In this document: in pieces, positions 27,969 to 36,413 of the stretch
Position numbering within the stretch: position 1 is the stretch's first letter
Layout of the letters: each line of letters opens with the position of its first letter
NCBI RefSeq assembly: GCF_014200305.1
Contig: NZ_JACHBL010000001.1
Location: forward strand, 1 to 64,000
Length of the DNA: 64,000 nt
DNA from: Neomicrococcus lactis
GTDB taxonomy: Bacteria > Actinomycetota > Actinomycetes > Actinomycetales > Micrococcaceae
Direction: 5' to 3'
Program-made: the position numbers and the translations under genes
Notes under the pieces: generated by a model
Database searches by the model: none
What the model was told of the DNA's origin: nothing
Seen by the model: only the letters and a program-made list of their open reading frames with translations

Positions 27969-28050
27969 TGAGTACGACGCCGCAGCTCAATTCCGCTGTC
28001 ACCCTCCAGTTTTCTTGTGGGTGACGTCGGGAAGGGCTGCGGCGGCTGCC
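27969..28050 (+). repeat. Repeat copy 2, inside a branched terminator-like structure
   Basis: TGAGTACGACGCCGCAGCTC (27969-27988) starts 39 bp after the ABC ATPase stop. Its GCCGCAGC can pair with GCTGCGGC near 28039-28046. Between them GTCACCC and GGGTGAC form an inner 7-bp stem. TTT follows. The whole could end the importer transcript. Confidence 0.6.
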
Positions 28051-28150
28051 TTTAATGCGCTTTTGCTTGCTTGTTTTCTCGGCAGATTCACCGTGCGGTT
28101 CGGGATGCCGTGGCAACTGCATGGAGGTAATAGAGGCTAGAAAGAGAAGT

Positions 28151-28179
28151 GGTCCGGCGCTGAGTTACAGCGCCGGACC
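28151..28179 (-). terminator. Terminator-like hairpin after the GDSL remnant
   Basis: Perfect 12-bp arms GGTCCGGCGCTG (28151-28162) and CAGCGCCGGACC (28168-28179) with loop AGTTA. On the minus strand it is followed by ACTTCTCTTTCT, a T-rich tract, which fits termination of the gene reading from 28877. Confidence 0.8.
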
Positions 28180-28239
28180 GGAGACCAAGAGTCTTGCTCT
28201 TTCCTCAACTTCACACTTCGAATTTCCAGGTTCTCATTC

Positions 28240-28877
28240 CTAGCGACCCAGCTGCCCAAAACTAATGGCGCTCATGGTTGCAGGGTAGTAGGCCTTCAAG
28301 TAGCCCTCGGAGGTTGGGTGAAGGTTGTATGGATTGTTTGGATTGTAGTAGATCCAAGAATCACGATGCGTGCGTTTGGGGCGGAGCTGCGAATGACCGA
28401 CAACGTGTGTAGAACTCTGGCGTAGAGCGAACTCAAAATCGACCCGGCTACTTGTTGAGCTCCGGCGCATTGAAGATCATCACCGTAAGCGCATGCTCCG
28501 GGGAGTTCAGCCCACGGCAATTCATTGCCGCCCACCGTCAGCGTTACGACTTCAGCATCACCGAGTGCTCCCGCGGCAACGGTGGCGGCGATGCCCGCTA
28601 AGGTAGCGGAATCCGCGCCAGCGCAAGCGAAATCGAGTGTGAGGTTGACGTTTTTCTTTGCTGCAAGCTTGGAGACGTGGTCGCTTCCGGTTCCTTGGGA
28701 GCAAGCGTCTCCTACGATGGTCAGGCTACCGGTTCCGTAGCCAGCCGAGTATGAATCACCGAGATTGACATAGTCAATGTTGCGCTCGGCCGCATTTGCG
28801 GTGGATCCAAAAGCTGCAGCTGCCCTTGCGACGGCCGCGAGGAACCCACCTACCCTTCGAGTGACGTTTCTTGCCAT
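28240..28877 (-). pseudogene. Secreted SGNH/GDSL hydrolase (lipase-like), internally deleted
   Basis: The N-terminal part from ATG 28877 has a twin-Arg and hydrophobic signal ending TANA. Block I follows as YVNLGDSYSAGYG (Ser42), then VTLTVGGNELPW with the block III Asn. It runs to NARIVILG and loses frame. The C-terminal catalytic Asp-His block (DSWIYYNPNNPYNLHPTSEGY) is intact but in another frame, ending at 28240. Relatives have about 80 further residues between these blocks. The junction sequence GATTCTTGGAT (minus strand, 28352-28362) makes sense in both frames, suggesting deletion between short direct repeats. Confidence 0.85.
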
Positions 28878-29180
28878 GGGACTGCACCTTCCAAAGTGTG
28901 CAGGTCCGTCGACGTTGAAGACCCCGCGCTTTGATCTGAAGTCAATCGACTCCAGTAGTTGCATCGTGTTCCCGATTATGCCGTCAAGATAGGGCAAATG
29001 GCGCCTAGGAACTATGAAATCGATAGTCATTTTTTGAACCTTTAGTGCTATCACTGAGTACCAGCCATGAGCGCCGAATCCTAAGTGTCACTGCCTGCTC
29101 ATAGTTTTTGAGCTGTGCAGTTCGGTGATGATTCTCGGCATGGGGACGAGAGCGCCGAAGTGACAGAAAGGATTGGTGTG
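28878..29180. other. Divergent intergenic region, GDSL remnant / lipoprotein
   Basis: AT-richer than its surroundings, with no credible gene. It contains the dyad ACTAT-GAAATCG-ATAGT (29011-29027) and a CTGCAC/GTGCAG dyad near 28884-28905. Both could be operators for the divergent promoters; neither matches a site I can name. Confidence 0.5.
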
Positions 29181-29972
29181 ATGCTTCCCTTCACGCACCT
29201 TACATCCGCGGCCACTGGCCGTCTTCAGAAGTATGTTTTGACGGCCGGCTCAGCGCTTCTTGCTTTGGGCTTGCTGACCGGCTGTGTCAGCTCCGGGGCA
29301 GCCTCTGCCACTAATAGCGCGTCGTCCGCGAGTGAATCGGCGGCGAGTGAATCGGCGGCGAGTGAGGCCGCAGCGAGTGAGTCTGCCGCCAGTGCAAAGG
29401 CCTACGAGGAAGCCGAAGCAGCTGAACGTGAACTAGAAGCTGCAAAGTCTGAGGCAGCAGCGTCCTCTGAAGCCGCCCAAGCGGAAGCTGAGGCATCTGA
29501 GGCATCTGAGTCGGCTGCGGCGGAAGAAGCTGCAGCGTCATCCTCGGCTGCTGCAGCGTCGGCATCGGCCCAGGCGGAGAAAGATGCGGAAACAGAGGCA
29601 AGGAAGAAGATTGCCAATGCCAAGCCGGTCAACTCTCGCCAGCTTCAGCGTATCGTCAAGAACCCTGACGATCACGTGGGTGAAACCATGGTGATCTACG
29701 GCAGGGTCACGCAGTTCGACTCAGCCACGGGCGAGTGCATCTTCCGCGCCAACGTGGGTCACGCGAACATGCGCTATGACTGGGACTATGACCACAACTC
29801 GATCTTTGTCGCCGGTGACATGGAATCGGACTGCCCAGAGCTTGACGACGTGCTCCAGGATGACGAAGTGAAGGTCACCGCGAGCGTCGTGATGTCCTAC
29901 TCGTACGACACCCAGATCGGCGGAAGCACCACGGTTCCGATGTTCCGTGTGGAGAAGATTGAACGCATCTAG
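29181..29972 (+). CDS. Lipoprotein with Ala/Ser/Glu-rich stalk and C-terminal OB-like domain
   Basis: 263 residues from ATG 29181 (AAAGGAT upstream). The signal peptide has lipobox LLTGC (about residues 31-35). A low-complexity helical stalk of ASESAAS/EAEA repeats (about 40-145) is followed by a folded C-terminal domain (about 150-263: VNSRQLQRIVKNPDDHVGE, MVIYGRVTQFDSATG, VKVTASVVMSY). The last part resembles the OB-fold domain of other actinobacterial lipoproteins. The stalk probably spans the cell wall. The DNA has GCGGCGAGTGAATC tandem units. Function unknown. Confidence 0.8.
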   Translation: MLPFTHLTSAATGRLQKYVLTAGSALLALGLLTGCVSSGAASATNSASSASESAASESAASEAAASESAASAKAYEEAEAAERELEAAKSEAAASSEAAQAEAEASEASESAAAEEAAASSSAAAASASAQAEKDAETEARKKIANAKPVNSRQLQRIVKNPDDHVGETMVIYGRVTQFDSATGECIFRANVGHANMRYDWDYDHNSIFVAGDMESDCPELDDVLQDDEVKVTASVVMSYSYDTQIGGSTTVPMFRVEKIERI

Positions 29973-29997
29973 TGCTCCAACATTGGGGGCATAAATA

Positions 29998-30070
29998 ACG
30001 ACGACGCAGCTCGCTTTTCTTAAGCCGCACCCGAGGCGAGGGTGGGCAAGAAAGCGAGCTGCGCCGTCGT
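29998..30070. terminator. Bidirectional hairpin formed by repeat copies 3 and 4
   Basis: Left arm ACGACGACGCAGCTCGC plus TTTTCTT (29998-30021) pairs with AAGAAAGCGAGCTGCGCCGTCGT (30048-30070), with one mismatch and one bulge. It lies in the convergent gap, 26 bp after the lipoprotein stop and 30 bp after the SRPBCC stop. The two arms are inverted copies of the dispersed repeat. Confidence 0.8.
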
Positions 30071-30099
30071 ACTAGATTCTGCGGATAAGGCCGATTGCG

Positions 30100-30591
30100 C
30101 TAAGAAGCGGTGGCAACTTCCGACAGAAGCTGGAGCGAGTGCTCAAGGGATTCTTCCTTCACGAGTGGGAAAGAAACCTTCTTGAGTAGTTCTTTATCCG
30201 TCACCTTGCTCCAGTCGTAGGTCAGGGTGACTTCGGTGGTGTCGGCGTCGACGGACGTGAGTTCGTAAACCCACTCCCAGCCCTTCGGCTCTTCCTTAGG
30301 AGCAGCGGGCTGCCAGCCGACGAGCTTGTTGTCCGCGAACGCCGTGACGTGGTTTTCCATGGTGTACTCGCCACCCATGTGTTCGCCCTCCATGTTCATG
30401 GAGAAGACGTCGCCGACCTTCTGGATGCGCTCGGTGTTGAGCGCGGAACGAACGAAACCAGAACCGTCGAACTTGGGGTGGTTGGCTGGCAACGTCAAAA
30501 CATTGAAGATTTCGCGAACCGGGGCCTCAATGGTGCGGCTCACGGTGAGCTTGTGCTCAGTGCTCGCTTGATGTGCGTGATGGTGGGACAT
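30100..30591 (-). CDS. SRPBCC-fold (polyketide cyclase/START-like) protein
   Basis: 163 residues from ATG 30591 with GGAGG upstream. It starts MSHHHAHQASTEHKLTVSRTIEAPVREIFNVLT, the usual first strand and helix of the SRPBCC fold. GWEWVYELTSVDADTTEVTLTYDWSKV matches the last strands, and a long C-terminal helix follows. It binds a hydrophobic ligand. No pathway context is visible. Confidence 0.85.
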   Translation of the reverse strand: MSHHHAHQASTEHKLTVSRTIEAPVREIFNVLTLPANHPKFDGSGFVRSALNTERIQKVGDVFSMNMEGEHMGGEYTMENHVTAFADNKLVGWQPAAPKEEPKGWEWVYELTSVDADTTEVTLTYDWSKVTDKELLKKVSFPLVKEESLEHSLQLLSEVATAS

Positions 30592-30634
30592 TCTTGCCTC
30601 CTGAATAATCCTGAACCTGCGCTGACTCCTTAAA

Positions 30635-30670
30635 CATAAAGGGAACCCCCCGAAAGGCGCTCCCTTTATG
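30635..30670 (-). terminator. Hairpin between the TPP enzyme gene and the SRPBCC gene
   Basis: Perfect 10-bp arms CATAAAGGGA (30635-30644) and TCCCTTTATG (30661-30670). It lies downstream of the TPP enzyme gene on the minus strand and upstream of the SRPBCC gene, and probably ends the former's transcript. Confidence 0.6.
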
Positions 30671-30732
30671 GTGCTCAATCAGCGCCAAGCGTAAGCCGCT
30701 CGCTGACCTCTAGCCAGGACGATGAATTCGGC

Positions 30733-32391
30733 CTAGTATGCCTTGCTACGCTGCTCCACTACGAGGTGAATGAGCGCAAACTTCTTGTCTTCGTCGATCG
30801 CCTTGTAAGCGGACTCGAGGGCTGCCGGGATCTCCGAGTCCTTCTCAACGCGAACGCCGAAACCACCGAACGACTGCGCCATGAGGGCGAAGTCTGGGTT
30901 CTTGAGCTGAGTGCCGGAAATGCGCTCCGGGTAATCGCGTTCCTGGTGCGTACGGATGGTGCCGTATTCGCTGTTGTCCATGACGATCACGAGCGGGGTG
31001 GCGCCGTATTGTGTAGCGGTTGCCAGCTCCTGGCCGTTCATCAGGAACTCGCCATCGCCGGCGATCGTGACAACGCGGCGACCTGGGTACTTCAAGGACG
31101 CTGCGACGGCAGATGGGATTGAGTAGCCCATGGAACCATTGCGAGCCGAAATCATCGACGCGTAAGAGTTCGTGGGGAAGTAGCGGTGAGCCCAGTTGGT
31201 GTGTTCGCCAGCGCCGAAGGTGACCATGGCGTCCTCAGGCAACTGCGGAACCATCGTGGCCATGAGGGTGTCCATCGTCGCGGGGCCGTCACCATTGTTG
31301 TTCGTGGGAAGGGCAGAGAACTTCTCCTGCTCTTCGCGCATCTTCTTGGTCCACGCCTTCCACGACTCTTTGACGGGAAGGTTGATACGCACGAGGTCGC
31401 GTATGAAGACGTCTGGTTTCGCCACGATCTGGTGGGTCACGGGGCCGGAACGGCCGCGCAAGGACGGGTCAATGGTGACGATGAAGTTCTTCTGGTCCCA
31501 GTTCTGGCGGGCCGTGAAGCCGTCGGTGATGACGTCGCCCGGAACCGTGCCCACGAAGACCAATAAGTCCGTCTCGGCGAGGAGATCGTAGGTAGGCTTC
31601 GGACGGCCGTAGCCGATCGGACCAACGTAAGAAGGGGAAGTGAAAGGAACAGTTCCTTCGCAACGCCACTCGGCGGCAGCAGGAATGTTGTGATCCTCGA
31701 GCCACTTCGTGAACTGCTGTGCGCCGCGATTGGTCCAGTCGTTGCCGCCGAAGACGAACAACGGCTTCTCAGACTCCTGCAAGGCAGACTCGAGAGCCTT
31801 CCAGTCTTCAACGGTCATGCCGCCAAGGCCAACAGGGATGACGGGGTGCAGGGTTGCATCGATTTCCTGCTTGATGATGTCTTCAGGAAGACCGATGACC
31901 ACAGGGCCAGGACGGCCGGAGACGGCGGCGAACATTGCCTCAGCCACGATTTCAGAGGCGCGCTCAGCGTGATCCAAAGTCATGACGCGCTTCGCGCCGG
32001 TACCGAACCACGCCTTGGGATCGAATTCCTGGAACGCTTCGCGATCGCGGTGCTCGAAAGGAATGAGGCCCACGAACAGCACCATTGGAGTGGAGTCCTG
32101 CCAAGCGGTGTGCAGACCCACGTGCGCGTTAGCGGCGCCCGGTCCACGGGTCACCATGGCAATGCCTGGAATGGAATCCATTTTGCCATCGGCCTCGGCC
32201 ATGTAGGCAGCGCCACCCTCATGGCGGCAGACCACGGTTTCAATCTCAGACTCGTAGAGTCCGTCAAGGACGTCGAGGTAGGACTCGCCTGGAACAACAT
32301 AGGTCCGCTTCACGCCATGAGCGAAAAGGGAGTCAACGATGACATGCCCAGCGGACTTGCGAGCGGGGCTCGGCGTCGAGTGATCGGACAA
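30733..32391 (-). CDS. Thiamine-pyrophosphate-dependent enzyme, acetolactate-synthase-like
   Basis: 552 residues from TTG 32391, chosen for AAAGG 9 nt upstream. Three TPP-enzyme domains are seen. The N-terminal Pyr domain has the catalytic Glu in VVPGESYLDVLDGLYE and the VTRGPGAANAHVG motif. The middle domain (about 190-330) follows. The C-terminal PP domain has GDGEFLMNGQELATATQYGATPLVIVMDNS, the GDG-N metal/TPP motif. No ilvN regulatory subunit is next to it, so it is probably not the housekeeping biosynthetic enzyme; a 2-oxoacid decarboxylase or lyase is as likely. Confidence 0.82.
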   Translation of the reverse strand: MSDHSTPSPARKSAGHVIVDSLFAHGVKRTYVVPGESYLDVLDGLYESEIETVVCRHEGGAAYMAEADGKMDSIPGIAMVTRGPGAANAHVGLHTAWQDSTPMVLFVGLIPFEHRDREAFQEFDPKAWFGTGAKRVMTLDHAERASEIVAEAMFAAVSGRPGPVVIGLPEDIIKQEIDATLHPVIPVGLGGMTVEDWKALESALQESEKPLFVFGGNDWTNRGAQQFTKWLEDHNIPAAAEWRCEGTVPFTSPSYVGPIGYGRPKPTYDLLAETDLLVFVGTVPGDVITDGFTARQNWDQKNFIVTIDPSLRGRSGPVTHQIVAKPDVFIRDLVRINLPVKESWKAWTKKMREEQEKFSALPTNNNGDGPATMDTLMATMVPQLPEDAMVTFGAGEHTNWAHRYFPTNSYASMISARNGSMGYSIPSAVAASLKYPGRRVVTIAGDGEFLMNGQELATATQYGATPLVIVMDNSEYGTIRTHQERDYPERISGTQLKNPDFALMAQSFGGFGVRVEKDSEIPAALESAYKAIDEDKKFALIHLVVEQRSKAY

Positions 32392-32522
32392 AGTGGTGCC
32401 TTTCAACGGTGAAAAGGGGGCCGACGATGCACGCCGGCAAGAATCAATTCCATGAATTTCTTCGCCACAATGTACGACACCTCGAGCCGAAACCACTCAG
32501 CCTTCTCGAAATGTTGCGCTCA

Positions 32523-33224
32523 CTACTCGGCCGTTGAAGCCTCTTCCTCTACGGCTTCGTCGGCAGCACCTTGAGCCTCCGAAGCAACTGGTTCTCCGGC
32601 CTTCCACGCGAACCAACCAGCGACTGCACCCAGGGCCACAAAGACGTAAGACCCGAGCGTTCCGAGCGCCGGGCTATTGGCCAAAACCATGACGACGACG
32701 CCCACCGCGCCTACTGCAATGGCGAGGAAAGACAGCGCCTTTCCATTCGCAACGCCGATGAAGCCCACCGTGATGATGGCGGCCAACACCATGTTCAGGA
32801 CAATCAGCTCAGAGCCGGAGGAGAGTGCGAATCCGCTGGTCAACATGGGGCCCAAATTGAGAGCCGTAAAGATGATGACCAAGATCACAAACGTGACGAC
32901 GGTCTTAACGGTGACAGTTCGCGATGGAACAGCGCGCCCGAAATGACCAAGCGTTGGGAACTTGGACCATTTCCACAGCCCAAAGATCCCCACGAGCATG
33001 GCTGGAATGGCCGAGATCAGTCCTTCGTAGCCATACAGCAGAGCGGTCATGAGTGGGCCTGCGAAGACACCAAACATGTACGCCCACCAGCCCAAGTCAT
33101 TGCGGCGGCCCAAAAGCCACGCACCGAGCGCCATGAGCACGTATGCCAACGCATTCAGCAACACGATGGTCGCCGTCTGCGATCCAGCCTCCTGATTGGT
33201 GAGGGTCTGGATGATTTCGTTCAC
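32523..33224 (-). CDS. Polytopic membrane protein, possibly PnuC-like
   Basis: 233 residues with about seven hydrophobic segments (TIVLLNALAYVLMALGAWLL, WWAYMFGVFAGPLMTALLYG, LISAIPAMLVGIFGLWKW, and further ones after residue 95) and an acidic C-terminal tail. The GLWKWSKF segment and segment spacing recall PnuC vitamin transporters, but key motifs are not certain. It starts inside the end of the oligopeptidase gene (4-bp overlap) and ends about 130 bp before the TPP enzyme start. A vitamin link to the TPP enzyme would be speculation. Confidence 0.55.
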   Translation of the reverse strand: MNEIIQTLTNQEAGSQTATIVLLNALAYVLMALGAWLLGRRNDLGWWAYMFGVFAGPLMTALLYGYEGLISAIPAMLVGIFGLWKWSKFPTLGHFGRAVPSRTVTVKTVVTFVILVIIFTALNLGPMLTSGFALSSGSELIVLNMVLAAIITVGFIGVANGKALSFLAIAVGAVGVVVMVLANSPALGTLGSYVFVALGAVAGWFAWKAGEPVASEAQGAADEAVEEEASTAE

Positions 33225-35458
33225 TGAGTTACTTCCAATCCATCAAGGACAAACGCGTAATCCCACGCGATGTCCTTCCATTTTTCATACCGGCCCGATG
33301 CTCCGCCGTGGCCGCCGTCCATTTCCGTCTTCAAGAAGATGGGCTGATCACCCGTGGTGACTTCGCGCAGCTTTACGACCCACTTGGCAGGCTCGACATA
33401 AAGCACGCGCGTGTCATTGAGTGAGGTCACCGCAGCGATCCGCGGGTATTCAACAGCCCGAATGTTCTCATACGGGGTATAAGACTTCATGTATGAGTAG
33501 ACATCAGGGTCCGTGATGGGGTTTCCCCACTCTTCCCATTCCAGGGCGGAAAGTGGCAGCTCTGGATCCAAAATGGTGGTCAGCGCATCGACGAACGGCA
33601 CTTGCGCCACCACGACTTTGTACAGTTCCGGGGCAAGGTTGACGACGGCGCCCATGAGCAATCCGCCCGCCGATCCGCCGATGGCAGCGATACGGTTCGG
33701 ATCCGCCCACTTGTTTTCTACGAGCCAGCGAGTGGCGTCCACGAAGTCGGTGAAGGTGTTCTTCTTGTTGAGCTTCTTGCCGTCGTCGTACCAAGGACGA
33801 CCCAGCTCGCCGCCACCGCGAATGTGAGCAATCACAAACACCACGCCGCGATCCAACAAGCTCAAACGAGGAACCGTGAACTGCGGATCCATCGACATCT
33901 CGTAGGAGCCGTAGCCGTAGACCGCCGTGGGATTGGTGCCATCGGGAATGACGTCTGCTCGGCGCAGCACAGAGAGTGGAATCTTGGCACCATCCGTCGC
34001 GGTTGCCCATTCGCGCGTTGCTACATATTTCGCTGAGTCGTAGCCGCCAGGAACAACAACCTCTTTGCGAAGCTCCAACTGGTTGTTTTCGGCATCGAAG
34101 TCGAAGACCTGTTGAGGAGTGAAGAACGAGGTGTAGCTCAAACGCACAAACGGAGACTCGAAAGGCGCGTCGGAGAACCAGACGGTGCACAGTTCTTCGT
34201 CGAAGGTTGGCTGGACTACTTCAGTGCTGAGGTCGGTGTCCTGCGCCAAAGAAGCGTCGATGCCGGAAGCGTTGAGAGCAGCGGAGATCTTCTCCAAGCT
34301 CAACACCTGGACACGCTCGGTGGTGTTCTCGCGCAAAGACAAGATCACTTGGCGGCGGTTCACGGCTGACCCGGACAGTTTCACCGTGTCCCGGTGCTTG
34401 ATGAGCGTGTGCCACTGCTGGTCGGCGAAAGGCTTTTCGAACTCACTCGAAGCAACGATGGAAAGCTCGTTGTTGGGCGCCTCGTGGTTGTGCACCAGAA
34501 GGTAGTACCGCTCGTCGCCCAATTGAACCGGGTCAACACTGTGCAGGATCCGCTCATCGCGGCTGAGCAACAAGCGAGGGGTCGCAGAAGCGGACTCGAG
34601 GTCCATGACCCAGGTTTCGGCGAACTCGGAGTTCCCGGCCTGAATCACCATCTCCGTCCGGTCGGCGCTGATGTCGAAGCCTAGCCACATGCCGGGATCG
34701 TTCTCTTCGAAGATGACGGTGTCTTCGGAGACCGGAGTGCCCATGATGTGCTGGCGGATTTGGTACGGGCGCCACGTTTCATCAACCACGGTGTAGAAGG
34801 CGCGATCGTTAGCCGGGGCCAACGCAAGGTCGTAGAACGCGCCGGGGATGGCGTCGTCGTAATGGTTCAAGGTAGCCGGATCCATGAAGCGAATCGTGAA
34901 TCGCTCGTCGCCCGCGTTATCTACTGAGTAGGCGAAGAGGGTGCCGTCATGGGAGAAGACCATGGCGCCGATCGAGAAGAACGGCTGGCCTTCCTTTTCC
35001 TTGTTTCCATCGAGGAGGACCACTTCGCCCTTGAGAGCGGTGTCCACTGGGATCTCGGGTGGGGTCCAATCGGCGCGCTCGTCGCCAGAATTCTGGGCTG
35101 GAACGCGGCAATAGATGGGGTACTGGCTGCCTTCGGCCGTGCGGGTGAAGTACCACCAGTCGCCGATGCGGCTGGGGACAGACTTGTCCGTTTCCTGCGT
35201 GCGGCTCTTGATCTCTTGGAAGATCGCGTCACGCGTGGGTTGCTGATGCTTGGTCAGCTGAATCATGTACTTGTTCTCAGATGCGAGATGCTGGAGAACT
35301 TCGGCGGATTCCTTGTTGCGCAACCATTCGTAGTCGTCCACGAACGTGTCGCCGTGATGCGTGCGTTCAAAGGGCTCCTTGCGGGCGACAGGAGGGGCAA
35401 CTGGTGAAGTCGCCGGGGAAATCGCAGGATCAGATACTGACTCATTCATACGTTCCAT
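33221..35458 (-). CDS. ptrB: Oligopeptidase B / prolyl oligopeptidase family serine peptidase
   Basis: A cytosolic S9A peptidase that cuts short peptides, after basic residues if it is true oligopeptidase B. The 745-residue protein has an N-terminal beta-propeller (about 80-430) and a C-terminal alpha/beta hydrolase. The nucleophile is in IGGSAGGLLMGAVVN, the Asp in TSLNDTRV and the His in DGGHGGASGRYEKW. HIRGGGELGRPWYDDGK matches the S9A signature. Starts at ATG 35458 or 35449 are possible. It is probably cotranscribed with the membrane protein that follows. Confidence 0.92.
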   Translation of the reverse strand: MERMNESVSDPAISPATSPVAPPVARKEPFERTHHGDTFVDDYEWLRNKESAEVLQHLASENKYMIQLTKHQQPTRDAIFQEIKSRTQETDKSVPSRIGDWWYFTRTAEGSQYPIYCRVPAQNSGDERADWTPPEIPVDTALKGEVVLLDGNKEKEGQPFFSIGAMVFSHDGTLFAYSVDNAGDERFTIRFMDPATLNHYDDAIPGAFYDLALAPANDRAFYTVVDETWRPYQIRQHIMGTPVSEDTVIFEENDPGMWLGFDISADRTEMVIQAGNSEFAETWVMDLESASATPRLLLSRDERILHSVDPVQLGDERYYLLVHNHEAPNNELSIVASSEFEKPFADQQWHTLIKHRDTVKLSGSAVNRRQVILSLRENTTERVQVLSLEKISAALNASGIDASLAQDTDLSTEVVQPTFDEELCTVWFSDAPFESPFVRLSYTSFFTPQQVFDFDAENNQLELRKEVVVPGGYDSAKYVATREWATATDGAKIPLSVLRRADVIPDGTNPTAVYGYGSYEMSMDPQFTVPRLSLLDRGVVFVIAHIRGGGELGRPWYDDGKKLNKKNTFTDFVDATRWLVENKWADPNRIAAIGGSAGGLLMGAVVNLAPELYKVVVAQVPFVDALTTILDPELPLSALEWEEWGNPITDPDVYSYMKSYTPYENIRAVEYPRIAAVTSLNDTRVLYVEPAKWVVKLREVTTGDQPIFLKTEMDGGHGGASGRYEKWKDIAWDYAFVLDGLEVTQ

Positions 35459-35513
35459 TCTCAGCTAAGGGTATTTTTGAACCTAATCAACTGATGAGTG
35501 AAAGGCACTTGCC

Positions 35514-36407
35514 GTGACTACATCGAATCCCGCAGAGAACATCGCGGATTCTGCCAAGACGAACTACCCGGTTGTTGCCGGCTGGACTCAGCTCAACGGC
35601 CACACCTATGTCCGTTCCAGCCCAGAGTGGGGCGCTAACACGGGATTGATCGTGGGTTCAGAGAAGGCCCTGGTGATCGATACCGGTGGGGGACCGCGCC
35701 AGGCGAAGGAACTCGTGGCAGCGGTGCGCGAGATTACCGATTTGCCGCTCACCCTTGCGAACACGCACGCGCACTACGATCACCTCTTCGGCAACGCCTA
35801 CTTCCGCAACCACGAAGGCGTCATGGACATCTGGGCACACCACTCGGTTGTTCGTGACCTGCTGGAAAGCGGACTCTTGCAGCGCAAGTTCGTGCGTGGC
35901 GTCGAGCCGGAGATGGAGAAGGCCGAAGGCCTCGATACCGAGATCGATTACCCCAACCGTCTGCTCGAAGAGACCCCGGTTGACCTTGATCTGGGCGGCG
36001 TTACCGCGACCCTGTTCTTCTTGGGCCGCGCGCACTCGGAAGGCGACATGCTGGTCGGCGCTGACGGTGTGCTCTTCGCCGGCGACATCGTTGAAGAAGG
36101 CGGACACCCGTCCTTCGAGGACTCCTTCCCGCATGAGTGGCAGCGTGTGCTCGGCAAGATCATCGCCATCGATGAGCTCTACCCGATCGTGGTTCCAGGC
36201 CACGGTCAGCCAGTAGACATGGACTTCGTACGCATGCAGTTCCACAAGCTGCGCCAGGGCATTCGCGTGTGTGAAGCCGCCATCCACGAGGCATCCACTG
36301 ACTACACGAAGGCCATTCCGGTCCTGCCGTACGGTCCGTTGCAGTCCCGCCACTTGTTGCAGCGCCTCAAGAAAACCACGGCGCGCGCCGCATCCTCGGA
36401 GGACTGA
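35514..36407 (+). CDS. Metallo-beta-lactamase-fold hydrolase
   Basis: 297 residues. The zinc-binding signature NTHAHYDHLFGN (HxHxDH, about residue 84) is clear. Further ligands lie in LGRAHSEGDMLV, VLFAGDIVEEGGHPS and VVPGHGQPVDMDF. GTG 35514 has AAAGG upstream. The substrate class (thioesterase, glyoxalase II-like or quinolone-like) is open. The frame continues through its TGA into the MFS gene without a second stop. Confidence 0.9.
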   Translation: MTTSNPAENIADSAKTNYPVVAGWTQLNGHTYVRSSPEWGANTGLIVGSEKALVIDTGGGPRQAKELVAAVREITDLPLTLANTHAHYDHLFGNAYFRNHEGVMDIWAHHSVVRDLLESGLLQRKFVRGVEPEMEKAEGLDTEIDYPNRLLEETPVDLDLGGVTATLFFLGRAHSEGDMLVGADGVLFAGDIVEEGGHPSFEDSFPHEWQRVLGKIIAIDELYPIVVPGHGQPVDMDFVRMQFHKLRQGIRVCEAAIHEASTDYTKAIPVLPYGPLQSRHLLQRLKKTTARAASSED

Positions 36408-36413
36408 TACCTC

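Larger units (their letters stand above)
27931..28239. other. Non-coding gap between the ABC importer and the GDSL remnant
   Basis: Apart from the dispersed repeat with its hairpin (27969-28050) and the perfect inverted repeat at 28151-28179, I see no open frame with good codon use and no RNA gene. Confidence 0.6.

Noticed and set aside
29011-29027. ACTAT-N7-ATAGT as a second AmtR box
   Set aside because: The spacer is 7 bp, not 6, and the flanking genes have no nitrogen role.
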